Source of the DNA: a virus
IMG/VR virus record: IMGVR_UViG_3300027969_000092
Location: 1 to 64,000 of that record
Reading direction: 5' to 3' (one strand)
Length of the DNA stretch: 64,000 nucleotides
Positions 15,165 to 23,043 of this stretch are shown piece after piece; the stretch's first letter is position 1, and each line of letters starts with the position of its first letter. Position numbers and translations under genes: made by a program. Below the pieces are notes generated by a model. That model was not told where the DNA came from. It saw only the letters and a program-made list of their open reading frames with translations, and did no database searches.

Positions 15165-16495
15165 ATTACTAATGAGTCTAACAACGCTTCCTGTAAGTTA
15201 ATTTTGCCTTCTAATACTTTGACTACGTGTTCATCAATACTCTTAGCTATCGTCAGGTGATGTATGATAACCGGTTTTTCTTGCCCTTGGCGGTAGATCC
15301 TAGCATTCGCCTGGATGTAGTTCTCTGAGCTCCATGGTAGATCGAACCAGACCGTCTGTGCTGTGTCTCCAACGTTGCACTGTAAATTAAGCCCGATCCC
15401 ACCACTTTGCGGGTGGGCAAGGAGCATACGAATCTCGCCACGACGCCACGCCGCAATGTTGTCATCGTCCAGCACCACCGCCTGTGGGAACTGAAGACGT
15501 ATTCGTTGTAGCGAATGCTTGAAATGATAGAAGACAAGCGTGGGACTTGAAGATTCTTCCATGATCGACTCAAGACATTCCAATTTAGAGCGGTGTACTT
15601 CTTGTGCCTCTCCTTCCGCATTATAAACTGCTCCCGATGTGAACTGGAGCAGCTTGTTCGCCAATGCTGCCGCTGTTGGAGCTGTGATTTTTTCTTTCTT
15701 GACCTCAACGACCATATCTTTTCTAAGTTGGTCATATTTACTCCTTACATTCTTATCAATTTCTATGGGGTGATACAAACTGGTACATTCAGGCAGCTGC
15801 AAGTAGTCCTCCGCCCGCAATGAAAAGCAGATATCTTCTATTTTACTCTTAATTGCATCTTCAGCGCCCGCTTGCATCTTCCATGAGTACACCACCTTGG
15901 TATGGCGGTTGTACTGGTCTGGTGTCAGGTACTTATCCCTAAACTTGGTAAGGCTAGTCTCTAGACGTGCCCCTAAGTCCAATATACCCACCTGTGACCA
16001 GAGATCAGCCAGGCCTTGAGGGGTGGGTGTGCCGGTGAGGATGATGCGCCTGGTGAACGTTTTAAGGTGCTTCTTGAGCGCTTTAAAACGCTTGGTGCTG
16101 GAGTCCTTGAAACGGCTCGATTCATCTATTACTAAGTTAGTAAACACTAACTTAGGTGAGACGTCACAGAGCCATGCTACGTTCTCAAGGTTAACTAAGT
16201 ATACGTCTGCATCAGCGTTCAATCCAGCCATACGTTGGGTGGAGCTGCCAAGTATCTTCGAGACCCTTAGATGCTTCAGATGGGCCCATTTCTGTACTTC
16301 TGTGTCCCATACTGTCTCGGCCACTCGTTTCGGTGCAATGATCAGCGTTTTCCCTTGAAACTGTTCTGCGATGATGGTCAAGGTGGTAGTCGTTTTCCCT
16401 AGACCTGGAGGCAGGAAGAGTCCCAGGTTTGGAATCGTCTTCGCTCGGTCGATGATTTGTGTTTGATACGGATGTAAGTTGGTTCGCTTGAGCAC
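15161..16495 (-). CDS. SNF2/DEAD-type helicase (444 aa)
   Basis: This is a superfamily 2 ATPase. Motifs in order are LHPYQTQII (Q-like), LPPGLGKTTTT (Walker A, about residues 28-38), VIDESSRFK (motif II), LTGTPTPQG (motif III), and QANARIYRQGQEKPV with an arginine finger (motif VI, near 405). The length suits the compact phage SNF2 helicases found beside PolA and VRR-NUC genes. It probably remodels replication or recombination intermediates. Q-motif residues begin right after the start, so the ATG at 16495 is well supported. The first 284 bases overlap the HNH-like frame. Confidence 0.93.
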   Translation of the reverse strand: MLKRTNLHPYQTQIIDRAKTIPNLGLFLPPGLGKTTTTLTIIAEQFQGKTLIIAPKRVAETVWDTEVQKWAHLKHLRVSKILGSSTQRMAGLNADADVYLVNLENVAWLCDVSPKLVFTNLVIDESSRFKDSSTKRFKALKKHLKTFTRRIILTGTPTPQGLADLWSQVGILDLGARLETSLTKFRDKYLTPDQYNRHTKVVYSWKMQAGAEDAIKSKIEDICFSLRAEDYLQLPECTSLYHPIEIDKNVRSKYDQLRKDMVVEVKKEKITAPTAAALANKLLQFTSGAVYNAEGEAQEVHRSKLECLESIMEESSSPTLVFYHFKHSLQRIRLQFPQAVVLDDDNIAAWRRGEIRMLLAHPQSGGIGLNLQCNVGDTAQTVWFDLPWSSENYIQANARIYRQGQEKPVIIHHLTIAKSIDEHVVKVLEGKINLQEALLDSLVI

Positions 16496-16853
16496 GTTCT
16501 ATTCCTTTAACCATGGCTTTTAATATTGGTAGCATTATTTTTGTTCCGTACTCTGACAGGGCACAGTTTACAGCCCACAGTATAACTCTTGTATTTGATT
16601 CTGTATACGGCAGGTTTTTGTCAATACGATCTAATGACGGTGCATCCCAACGCCTAGTGGCATTTCCATCTGTTGGTTCAAAACAAAAGTGAAGTCCTGT
16701 TATCTCACATGTGCCTCTGGTAAGGTGTGCTTCTATCCACGCTTGAGTAATTGCCAGTTCAATACCTTTGTCTTTACATCTGCGCCTAGCATTACCTATT
16801 AACGTGTTTGCTCGCCCAACAACAGTTCTTTTGTAGTCGTTACTGTATGCCAT
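16212..16853 (-). CDS. HNH-like endonuclease with an overlapping 3' extension (213 aa)
   Basis: Residues 1-120 resemble phage HNH-type proteins: ARRRCKDKGIELAIT, the pair CEITGLHF, WDAPSLDRIDKNLPYT and NTRVILWAVNCA. Only one Cys-x-x-Gly pair is clear, so metal binding is uncertain. From about residue 120 the frame runs through the helicase coding sequence. That tail (Ser/Arg/His-rich) looks like out-of-frame translation of the helicase start. Either the overlap is real, or a stop near 16495 has been lost by mutation or sequence error. The start overlaps the VRR-NUC gene by 14 bases. Confidence 0.65.
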   Translation of the reverse strand: MAYSNDYKRTVVGRANTLIGNARRRCKDKGIELAITQAWIEAHLTRGTCEITGLHFCFEPTDGNATRRWDAPSLDRIDKNLPYTESNTRVILWAVNCALSEYGTKIMLPILKAMVKGIERAQANQLTSVSNTNHRPSEDDSKPGTLPASRSRENDYHLDHHRRTVSRENADHCTETSGRDSMGHRSTEMGPSEASKGLEDTWQLHPTYGWIER

Positions 16854-17136
16854 TTATGAAGTCCTCAACGTCTTCTTTGCTTCGTAAAATATGGACAGGA
16901 AACCCCTGTTCACCCAGCTCGTCGAACACGACTACTTGTCTTGGACTTAGTATTCCTGTTTCCGTTTTTAACTCGACTAGAAAAACTTTCTGATTCAGAA
17001 ACACTATTCGATCCGGCACCCCCGTCACGCTGCTCAGCCATTTGAATGAGAGCCCCGATGACTGCTTGATTCGTTTTGTCAGGTAACTTTCTATTTCTTT
17101 CTCTAGTACGCTCACGTTTGTCTTCCTCCGTCGCAT
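16840..17136 (-). CDS. VRR-NUC domain nuclease (98 aa)
   Basis: It contains the VRR-NUC core: EKEIESYLTKRI, GVPDRIVFLNQKVFLVELK (with the D and E-x-K catalytic residues) and LSPRQVVVFDEL. Such stand-alone nucleases cut branched DNA and often sit beside phage SNF2 helicases. I use the ATG at 17136, which starts just before the domain; a GTG at 17169 is possible. The 5' part overlaps the upstream metallopeptidase gene by more than 200 bases. Confidence 0.88.
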   Translation of the reverse strand: MRRRKTNVSVLEKEIESYLTKRIKQSSGLSFKWLSSVTGVPDRIVFLNQKVFLVELKTETGILSPRQVVVFDELGEQGFPVHILRSKEDVEDFINGIQ

Positions 17137-17515
17137 AGATTGCGAATACTTGTTTAAATATGTGTTCACCTAAATACGAACGACTCTCATCACCAATCTT
17201 GGTTTCATCCTCACCAATGAATTCAAAGACGTGGGTGACTGTGTGAGAAACTTCATGGTAGATAACCCCCATGCGCTCCAAGGCATCACACTTAGACATC
17301 TCATCATAGTTAAACACAATGCCCAACATGGCAGCATGTGTGCCCTCTTGTTGGATTAGATGTGACTCTGCCAGGCCAATGTCTAATGACTGATGGCGGG
17401 TGGTAATCTTAGAGTCTCTGACTGCTTGCTGGAATGCTGCGTCGTCAAAGCATACCTTGATCTTGATACCAAAGTGTCCCGTGTCGGCAATGTAGTATGG
17501 CAGTTTCTTTTTCAT
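16910..17515 (-). CDS. HExxH metallopeptidase-like protein (201 aa)
   Basis: MGVIYHEVSHTVTHVFEFIG gives a zinc-binding HEVSH motif (His87, Glu88, His91), followed by GDESRSYLGEHIFKQVF, whose Glu110 could be the third ligand (gluzincin type). There is no signal peptide, so it is cytoplasmic. The last 70 residues (basic/Ser-rich) overlap the VRR-NUC gene in another frame, so the C-terminus may be an unconstrained extension. The substrate is unknown. The ATG overlaps the upstream stop as ATGA. Confidence 0.75.
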   Translation of the reverse strand: MKKKLPYYIADTGHFGIKIKVCFDDAAFQQAVRDSKITTRHQSLDIGLAESHLIQQEGTHAAMLGIVFNYDEMSKCDALERMGVIYHEVSHTVTHVFEFIGEDETKIGDESRSYLGEHIFKQVFAIYATEEDKRERTRERNRKLPDKTNQAVIGALIQMAEQRDGGAGSNSVSESESFSSRVKNGNRNTKSKTSSRVRRAG

Positions 17516-17682
17516 AGCAAGTCTTTAGATAATATGCCACGTTTATAAAATATCTCTCGGATTTTTTGTAGCGCACGTTTTTCAATTGCACTAACTGTCT
17601 TGATATCCAAAAACATTACTTCAGCAATTTGAGCATGTGTCATGGCACGATCAAGTATTTCTTGGCGGTCTTCTTTGTTCAT
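17512..17682 (-). CDS. Stand-alone sigma-70 region 4-like protein (56 aa)
   Basis: The core MTHAQIAEVMFLDIKTVSAI continuing EKRALQKIREIFYKRG matches sigma region 4.2: an LT-x-EIA-like first helix, a turn, and V-x-x-IEKRALxKIR as recognition helix. Only this module is present. It overlaps both neighbours by ATGA. Because the phage sigma factor at 22433-23005 has regions 1.2-3 but no region 4, this could be a detached promoter -35 or co-activator module, as in T4 gp55/gp33. That link is inference. Confidence 0.75.
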   Translation of the reverse strand: MNKEDRQEILDRAMTHAQIAEVMFLDIKTVSAIEKRALQKIREIFYKRGILSKDLL

Positions 17683-17792
17683 TTTGTTAGTTCACGCAAT
17701 AATTTAATAGCTTCTTGAATAAGAGCACAGTCTGGTGCTAACGGATTGCCATATCGTTGGTCAAGTGCTTCAATTAGTTCTTGGGTTGTCAT
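17679..17792 (-). CDS. Hypothetical small protein (37 aa)
   Basis: The product is MTTQELIEALDQRYGNPLAP followed by DCALIQEAIKLLRELTK. It is helical and weakly acidic. ATGA overlaps at both ends place it firmly in the coupled operon. No function can be suggested. Confidence 0.7.
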   Translation of the reverse strand: MTTQELIEALDQRYGNPLAPDCALIQEAIKLLRELTK

Positions 17793-18322
17793 ACTATCTC
17801 CTTTTTAATACCATAAAAATACAAATCTGCTGGAAAGTCGCAGGTTGAAAATTTGTGCTCAGTAAACATAGAATGTAAATCAAACTCACTGGCAAAATCG
17901 TATGCAGTCAGATTACTGTAATAGTCGTTTGTGAACGGCGCATCTGCTGGGCTGGTGCGAGTTGTACCATGCTCTGGTCTGCCAGTGGTAGCGCAACTAA
18001 ACACAAACAAACCGCCAGGTTTAAGAACGTCGTACATCCTTGCAAATGACTGTCTCCAAAACTGATCATGCTCAAAACATTCACAAGAGATAACAGTATC
18101 AAATGCGTTGTTCGGTGATTCTAATCCATGGGCTGGGCATACTAGATCCACATCCTTGCCGGGACCCAAATCAATACCTAGATAGTCACAGTCATCAAAG
18201 AAGATACGCACTGAGCCGTTAATGTTTAGTGAACCAACTTCTAATACTTTGGTGTGATTAAATGCTTTTGGAAACTTAGTGCGTACACTAGATACAAAAT
18301 CTAATTGAGTTTGATGAGACAT
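17789..18322 (-). CDS. Class I SAM-dependent methyltransferase (177 aa)
   Basis: VLEVGSLNINGSVR is motif I, YLGIDLGPGKDVD carries the acidic residue at the end of strand beta2, and FDTVISCECFEH and LKPGGLFVFSCATTGR are motifs IV-VI. It looks like a small-molecule or glycan methyltransferase; no DNA-methylase (D/N)PP(Y/W) motif is seen. The start at 18322 shares its A with the TAA of the glycosyltransferase (TAATG), so the two are coupled and may act on one substrate. Confidence 0.85.
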   Translation of the reverse strand: MSHQTQLDFVSSVRTKFPKAFNHTKVLEVGSLNINGSVRIFFDDCDYLGIDLGPGKDVDLVCPAHGLESPNNAFDTVISCECFEHDQFWRQSFARMYDVLKPGGLFVFSCATTGRPEHGTTRTSPADAPFTNDYYSNLTAYDFASEFDLHSMFTEHKFSTCDFPADLYFYGIKKEIV

Positions 18323-18972
18323 TATTGATACCACCTTCTATATAGTTCGGGTCTGTTTGCTTTAATCCACTCTTTGGGTTCATTATAGTTCTTTTCGCTG
18401 TCTAAGCCAATAGTTGCGCTACCAACGTGGTGAACATAAGCACGGGATGCGTAGTGGTGGCGTCCTTTGTTAGTCATGTCAAGACATTGGATGTCATCAC
18501 TGAACCAGTTGATTGGCGGGTAGTCTATCCATGCCTCTTTGCTGATGTATGCAAACAAGGGGGCTACTGCACCTTGATGCAACAAAGCATTGCCCACAAT
18601 GTGTTGGTTGGTAGACGGGCGAGCATAGTCTGACTTAGCCGCCACCCATCCCAACTTACCCATCTTCTTCAATCCTTGCACATCTTCATTAAGCAAACGA
18701 TAAGTATCTGGGGTGAGCACTACATCATCGTTCGCCACAATGATTTCATCAAACTCTTGAAACGCACGATTGACTACGCAGTTGTATGAGTCGCCATAGT
18801 TCGTACCTTTGTTTTCGTGCATGATTGTTATTTGATTGCCAGTAGTGTGAAACTTTAAGTTTTTAGGTGCAGAGATAAACACCACTACATCGTCCGGCAC
18901 GTAGTGTTTGATAGATGCCAGCATGACAGGCAAGCATCTTGCATTGATGGTTGCTATAACAATCGCTTTCAT
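18322..18972 (-). CDS. GT-A type glycosyltransferase (216 aa)
   Basis: The protein begins MKAIVIATINARCLPVMLAS as in GT2-like enzymes. IIVANDDVVLTPD supplies the acidic nucleotide-sugar/metal-binding motif (about residues 78-90), and INWFSDDIQCLDM carries likely catalytic acids. It ends with HHVGSATIG, common in short phage glycosyltransferases. It lies in the early operon with a methyltransferase and primase, suggesting an early modification of host envelope, or less likely of phage DNA. Confidence 0.85.
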   Translation of the reverse strand: MKAIVIATINARCLPVMLASIKHYVPDDVVVFISAPKNLKFHTTGNQITIMHENKGTNYGDSYNCVVNRAFQEFDEIIVANDDVVLTPDTYRLLNEDVQGLKKMGKLGWVAAKSDYARPSTNQHIVGNALLHQGAVAPLFAYISKEAWIDYPPINWFSDDIQCLDMTNKGRHHYASRAYVHHVGSATIGLDSEKNYNEPKEWIKANRPELYRRWYQ

Positions 18973-19106
18973 TCTGTTTGTGCCTTCATCATCTCAGCTA
19001 TCAGATGTTGTGTGGTTTCAGGGATTGACGCTACAGGGGCGCCACGGATTAGCAGTCCTAATAGGATCATGCCAGTGTAAAACGATTTTTGGTCTTGCTC
19101 ATTCAT
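18969..19106 (-). CDS. Small protein with one hydrophobic segment (45 aa)
   Basis: MNEQDQKSFYTGMILLGLLI is followed by RGAPVASIPETTQHLIAEMM. Residues 10-21 are hydrophobic but short for a full membrane span. The start overlaps the primase stop (TAATG) and the stop overlaps the glycosyltransferase ATG (ATGA). Unknown function. Confidence 0.72.
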   Translation of the reverse strand: MNEQDQKSFYTGMILLGLLIRGAPVASIPETTQHLIAEMMKAQTE

Positions 19107-21415
19107 TAGAATATACTTTCATCAAAGGTTTGGATTGAGTCGACATACTTCTGTGCCTTCTCGTTTAATTTAACACCACGATAGACATGGGAGCGGTTGC
19201 CGTCTGTTCTATCTAATGCTGATTCAATACGGTGTTCTTGTGTAGCTGCCAAGAAACGACGTTTAAACGCAAGCTCTGTTCCTGGCACAATGCTCTTCTT
19301 CAACGCCCAGTGCTTGTAGCAAGCAAACACTTCGTCTTTAGATACCTTGGATTCAGGTTCAAACACAAGGGCATCTTCTACAAACGAACCGATAGGGTTG
19401 CCCAGTTCACTCATCAACTCTAACAACTCAATGCCCGTCTTAGGTTGGATGAAGTGACCACCACGTGCTAAGCGACGCTTTAAGCCTTCCATTGCCCAGT
19501 TGAAGATACCCGACAGTTCTTGCTCTAACTTGTGTGCTAACTCTGTGTCTTCGTTGTTGTAGAACGAGCGCGTCATCTTAAGCACTACCATACGACCAGT
19601 TAGCGCGTTAGAGTTCTCTGTTAACTGTAAGACCTCGTTTGAATAAACTACTATTCGTGTGGGTAAGTAACCATTCCACGATTCCTTATTTTTTCTATTA
19701 ATGGTGATAGTATCACCTCCCACAATGCGCAACAGCTGACTGACCACAGCAGAACGATTACGCTCAGGAGCACGGGCATCAGTAAAGGATGCAAGGAGTT
19801 TACCCAGCCAAGGTTGTAGTCCAAAAGTATCACAGAGTTCCTCCAGTTGTGGTGCTACAGTGTTGTGTTGTCCTAACAGGGCAACAAGGATTTTGTTAAT
19901 TGTACCTTTACCTGAGCGACGTGGGCCAATAATGTTAAAAAACTTCTGCTGGCTGGTATCTCCTGAGAGGATGTAACCAAACATCTCTTGCAGTGCGTCA
20001 ATAGACTCTTGATCTTCGTCCCAAACGGATTTAAGAAATGCGAGCCATAGTGGGCAGGTGGCGCTTTGGTTGTAAGAGAAAGGGAGAGAGTTTTGTGTAA
20101 AGAAACCCAATGAGTGCGGTATGAGCAATGTGTCTTCAAGGTGGAAGATACCATTCTGAAGAGACACCAACTTAGAGGCATCGGGTTTGTCCTGAGCATA
20201 AGACTCTAACCAAATCGGTGGCTTTGTATTAGCGTGATTGGGTAAGTGGGTAATTGACTTGATGGCATCTAATGCTGCGGATACAGTTGCAGGGGACGGA
20301 TTAAACGCTTCTAATGCGCCCTTCTTACCAGTTTTCTTACATCTGTCTAGGAGGGCATAGAGTCTCGAACGGATAGTAGCCTCTTCAATTACATCATAGT
20401 TTGTGGTGTTGTAGAGGTAGAAGTCCTGAGCATAGTGTACAAGGCGGTAGCCTTCCTCAGAGGAGTAGAGGTTGTCTAGGAATGTACGGGCATGGTTCAT
20501 TGCTCCTTGGTCAAGGATAATCTCGCCACGTTGGAGGGCTTCAGTACGTTCTTGTTGGTTGACCTTAAAGATCAATGAGCGCAATGTGGCACCAGAACCC
20601 TTAAACGTCGGCCACTTGGAATCACATTGACCAGAGGCATAGTTCTCTACTGAACCATCTCCATAGCTCCAACGCTCCCATAGTTCTAGGGCTTCGTAAT
20701 CCCCGCCAAACTGGTGGTGTAGAGCAAACCCTACATTAAGCCAATCCGTATACCCACAGTCGGGTGATATGTGTGTCAGGATCTCTGTCTCTACCCTATG
20801 AATATCATAGTCCGCTACGGGTGGTGCATAATCCTCGAATGCGTCTCCTGTGTTACGAATGGCTCTAGCCGGAATAATGGATGTGAGGTCTTGTGGTTCC
20901 TGTGGCACTGTGCCGGTGAGGTGATGTCCTGTGATGGTGAAGTATCTGCCACGTGGATAGATTTCTAAGCCTTTGGTATGGTCAACGTGGGCATTTGGCA
21001 GTACAGAACGGGTAAATATCTTTACACCAGTACCAGATGGGCTGATTTCCATGTAACCATCAATACTATCTGCTAATTGTTGCAGTGCAGCATTTGTAAA
21101 GCCTTTGTTGGTGTCGTAGCAATCATCTAAATCTACGCCAATGAGGTTGTCTTCATCGGAAAAGACGAATCCAACGCCATCAAAGCGGTTTGGGTTGTCC
21201 TCATAGGCAGATTGGACAGATAGAAAGTCCGCCCATGTTGCTGGGTTGGTTGAGGAGGCAGACTGTCCATTGGATTGGGCTGGCAGTTTTGACCACCTTT
21301 TGGTGTCTCCACTGCCAACTTCCACAAATCGCCATAGAACCCACCTTGGAATACGCTTCAGTTCCATGGGGATGTTTTCAAATATAACTGGTAGGGTGGT
21401 AGGTTTTGTATTCAT
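19106..21415 (-). CDS. Primase-helicase (PrimPol plus D5-like SF3 helicase, 769 aa)
   Basis: This likely synthesises primers and unwinds DNA for the PolA polymerase. The N-terminal part (1-200) has archaeo-eukaryotic primase features: WSKLPAQSNG, IGVDLDDCYD (metal-binding acids), ISPSGTGVKIF and GLEIYPRGRYFTITGHHL. The middle (200-450) resembles DUF3987/D5_N-type linkers. The helicase has Walker A GPRRSGKGT, LASFTDARAPERNR (Walker B region) and IVVYSNEVLQL (sensor). It is the first gene downstream of the 21.4-21.8 kb control region. Confidence 0.93.
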   Translation of the reverse strand: MNTKPTTLPVIFENIPMELKRIPRWVLWRFVEVGSGDTKRWSKLPAQSNGQSASSTNPATWADFLSVQSAYEDNPNRFDGVGFVFSDEDNLIGVDLDDCYDTNKGFTNAALQQLADSIDGYMEISPSGTGVKIFTRSVLPNAHVDHTKGLEIYPRGRYFTITGHHLTGTVPQEPQDLTSIIPARAIRNTGDAFEDYAPPVADYDIHRVETEILTHISPDCGYTDWLNVGFALHHQFGGDYEALELWERWSYGDGSVENYASGQCDSKWPTFKGSGATLRSLIFKVNQQERTEALQRGEIILDQGAMNHARTFLDNLYSSEEGYRLVHYAQDFYLYNTTNYDVIEEATIRSRLYALLDRCKKTGKKGALEAFNPSPATVSAALDAIKSITHLPNHANTKPPIWLESYAQDKPDASKLVSLQNGIFHLEDTLLIPHSLGFFTQNSLPFSYNQSATCPLWLAFLKSVWDEDQESIDALQEMFGYILSGDTSQQKFFNIIGPRRSGKGTINKILVALLGQHNTVAPQLEELCDTFGLQPWLGKLLASFTDARAPERNRSAVVSQLLRIVGGDTITINRKNKESWNGYLPTRIVVYSNEVLQLTENSNALTGRMVVLKMTRSFYNNEDTELAHKLEQELSGIFNWAMEGLKRRLARGGHFIQPKTGIELLELMSELGNPIGSFVEDALVFEPESKVSKDEVFACYKHWALKKSIVPGTELAFKRRFLAATQEHRIESALDRTDGNRSHVYRGVKLNEKAQKYVDSIQTFDESIF

Positions 21416-21468
21416 ACCTGTGATTTTATAGTAAGTTTAAACACTTTGCAAACCTATTTATGTAGGTA

Positions 21469-21483
21469 TTTCACATTATGAAA
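21469..21483. promoter_or_regulatory. Operator-like palindrome upstream of primase
   Basis: TTTCACATTATGAAA, with TTTCA/TGAAA half-sites. The identical 15-mer occurs at 23011 and a near copy at 30615, each in a non-coding control position. It is probably bound by a dimeric repressor or activator that was not identified in the window. Confidence 0.6.
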
Positions 21484-21655
21484 TGCCAATTTGCCAAACC
21501 TCCCCGCAAACCCTTATAGTAGAGCCATTGTCACGGTAGCTTTCCTATAACCACGGGGGTTAGCGGGTGATTTGTCACTTTTTGTCGAAAAATTGTCAGG
21601 GTACAAATGAGAATGATTCCTATTTGACTACCAATAATCAACGACTTACGAACAA

Positions 21656-21778
21656 ATTGTCATAGTAGTCATAGTAGTCACCCTTACTTTTATTATTTTT
21701 ATTATTTTTAAAAAACATAAAGTAAAGAGAGGGGGTAAAAGTGATTTAGACCCTGACTACTGTTACTACTATGACAAT
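21656..21778. repeat. 123-bp inverted-repeat element, copy A
   Basis: Two 25-bp arms (21656-21680 and 21754-21778) are inverted repeats with three mismatches and enclose 73 bp that is very A/T-rich in its left half. The arms are built from overlapping TAGTCATAGTAGTCA-type units. Copy B at 30886-31008 has the same arm length, the same spacer length and clearly related sequence in the same orientation. Confidence 0.9.
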
Positions 21779-21842
21779 CCATAACTTTTAGTTATATAGA
21801 AATTGAAATGCTACTACTTTTGGTTATAAAAAGGGGACGACT

Positions 21843-21980
21843 TTAATAGCATGTCATATAGCCACCCTGGGAGATACACACAGTTTGTCCCCCGTTGGGT
21901 TGATTAATGATGATAGTTTCCGCAGCCAAAACGGGAGAGCTTATAAGGCATACTGTCAATATAACTAAAAGTTTGGTCAT
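21843..21980 (-). CDS. Small exported protein with signal peptide (45 aa)
   Basis: It begins MTKLLVILTVCLISSPVLAA, a classic Sec signal peptide with likely cleavage after VLA. The mature part ETIIINQPNGGQTVCISQGG ends YMTCY and has two cysteines that could form a disulfide in the periplasm. The ATG overlaps the upstream stop as ATGA. A periplasmic role, for example superinfection exclusion, is conceivable but unsupported. Confidence 0.8.
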   Translation of the reverse strand: MTKLLVILTVCLISSPVLAAETIIINQPNGGQTVCISQGGYMTCY

Positions 21981-22171
21981 TTGTTCACCTCATAACCTTT
22001 CTGTTCAATCATTCTGTATGCCCATTTTCTGAACTCAATGCGGTTTTCGCTTGTTTGGGCTTCTTTGTCATCCCATACGGCATCAAGGATATGCTCGCCT
22101 GTGGCATCGTTAAACTCAATCTTTAGCATATTGCCGTCTTTATCATAGATATCTACTGGTATTGCTCTCAT
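21977..22171 (-). CDS. Hypothetical protein (64 aa)
   Basis: The start at 22171 overlaps the previous stop as ATGA, which favours it over an ATG four codons upstream. MRAIPVDIYDKDGNMLKIEF suggests a small beta-rich N-terminus followed by an acidic helix. Unrecognised. Confidence 0.72.
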   Translation of the reverse strand: MRAIPVDIYDKDGNMLKIEFNDATGEHILDAVWDDKEAQTSENRIEFRKWAYRMIEQKGYEVNK

Positions 22172-22440
22172 TTTGCACCCCATGTGTCTTGGTTGTTGTA
22201 ATCGCCTCTAATCATGCTCATTCTTTCGTCTTTCCTACTTTTTGGCTCAACTGCAAGCCATTGTTTAAACATCGCCTGATAGTGTAGGTAGTCATGGTTC
22301 ATCTCAAACAATGGATGATTCATGCCCGCCACATCAACTGTGCTTAATACATCGCTAGACGGAATCCATTTATTTGAATGTCGGATTTTGTCTCGGGCTT
22401 GAATATATAGGGCATATGCTCGTTTTTGTTCGTCAGTCAT
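22168..22440 (-). CDS. Hypothetical protein (90 aa)
   Basis: Unrecognised. It is hydrophilic, with a helical N-terminus MTDEQKRAYALYIQARDKIR and several aromatic residues around HDYLHYQAMFKQWL. It overlaps the sigma-factor gene by eight bases and contains one GTTTAAAC (22263). Confidence 0.72.
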   Translation of the reverse strand: MTDEQKRAYALYIQARDKIRHSNKWIPSSDVLSTVDVAGMNHPLFEMNHDYLHYQAMFKQWLAVEPKSRKDERMSMIRGDYNNQDTWGAK

Positions 22441-23005
22441 CGTGTTTCTCCTCTAGGTGATCATCATTCTTTAACTCATTCAAATATGCGGGTTCTCTTG
22501 ATATGTGGGCTTGCAATTCACTTATACGGACTTCTGACATCTTTGTATGGCTTGATAGCTCTGTCTTGGTAGGTTGCCTACATAACGATTGGGATAGGCT
22601 TCTCTCTATGTATTTGAGCTTCTTGATATCAAGCATGATATTGACAGGCAAACGGATAAGGTTCTCGGTGTTGTTTAACTCCCGCTTAACACCCCTCAAT
22701 ATGAATGGCTTGGCATAGGTGGCAAAACTGGCATTGTTAGTGGGTTTCCATGCCCTTGCTGACATGAATAGGGCTTCATTACCCATGCTAAGGATGTCCT
22801 CAACGGGTGTCTTACCATGTTGCCATGCGGATAGGCTACGGACTACATAGACTACGAATCTAAGGTTGTGTTTGATTAGCTTTTCTAAGGCTTGTTGGTT
22901 GCCCTGTTGAATCTGACTAGCTAATTGGTGCTCCTCTGTAACTGAAAGAGGTTCTATCCCATACAGGGATTGGAGGTAATCACTTAAAATATCATTTTGG
23001 GTCAT
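22433..23005 (-). CDS. Phage sigma-70 family factor lacking region 4 (190 aa)
   Basis: Region 1.2 is visible as DYLQSLYGIEPLSVTEEHQL, region 2 as KLIKHNLRFVVYVVRSLSAW through VEDILSMGNEALFMSARAW, FATYAKPFILRGVKRELN and IRLPVNI, and region 3 as LCRQPTKTELSSHTKMSEVR. The protein then ends in a charged tail, with no -35-binding region 4. It should redirect host RNA polymerase to phage promoters, alone or with a separate region-4 protein. No Shine-Dalgarno is seen; the start codon lies in an inverted repeat. Confidence 0.9.
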   Translation of the reverse strand: MTQNDILSDYLQSLYGIEPLSVTEEHQLASQIQQGNQQALEKLIKHNLRFVVYVVRSLSAWQHGKTPVEDILSMGNEALFMSARAWKPTNNASFATYAKPFILRGVKRELNNTENLIRLPVNIMLDIKKLKYIERSLSQSLCRQPTKTELSSHTKMSEVRISELQAHISREPAYLNELKNDDHLEEKHDD

Positions 23006-23039
23006 CAGGGTTTCACATTATGAAATACGAAACCCTGAT
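23004..23039 (-). promoter_or_regulatory. Hairpin/operator over the sigma-factor start codon
   Basis: An 11-bp perfect inverted repeat, ATCAGGGTTTC (23004-23014) and GAAACCCTGAT (23029-23039), includes the first two bases of the sigma start codon. It also contains TTTCACATTATGAAA (23011-23025). It could hide the start in mRNA, bind a regulator as DNA, or both. No T-run follows, so it is not a normal terminator. Confidence 0.7.
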
Positions 23040-23043
23040 TATA

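Larger units (their letters stand above)
21416..21842. other. Control region upstream of the primase gene (427 bp, no gene)
   Basis: No supported gene lies here. It holds one GTTTAAAC (21435-21442), a TTTCACATTATGAAA palindrome (21469-21483), an ATCAACGACTTACGAAC block (21637-21653) that is the inverse of a repeat at 30.83 kb, and a 123-bp inverted-repeat element. It must contain the primase promoter and is a second candidate replication origin. Confidence 0.7.
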
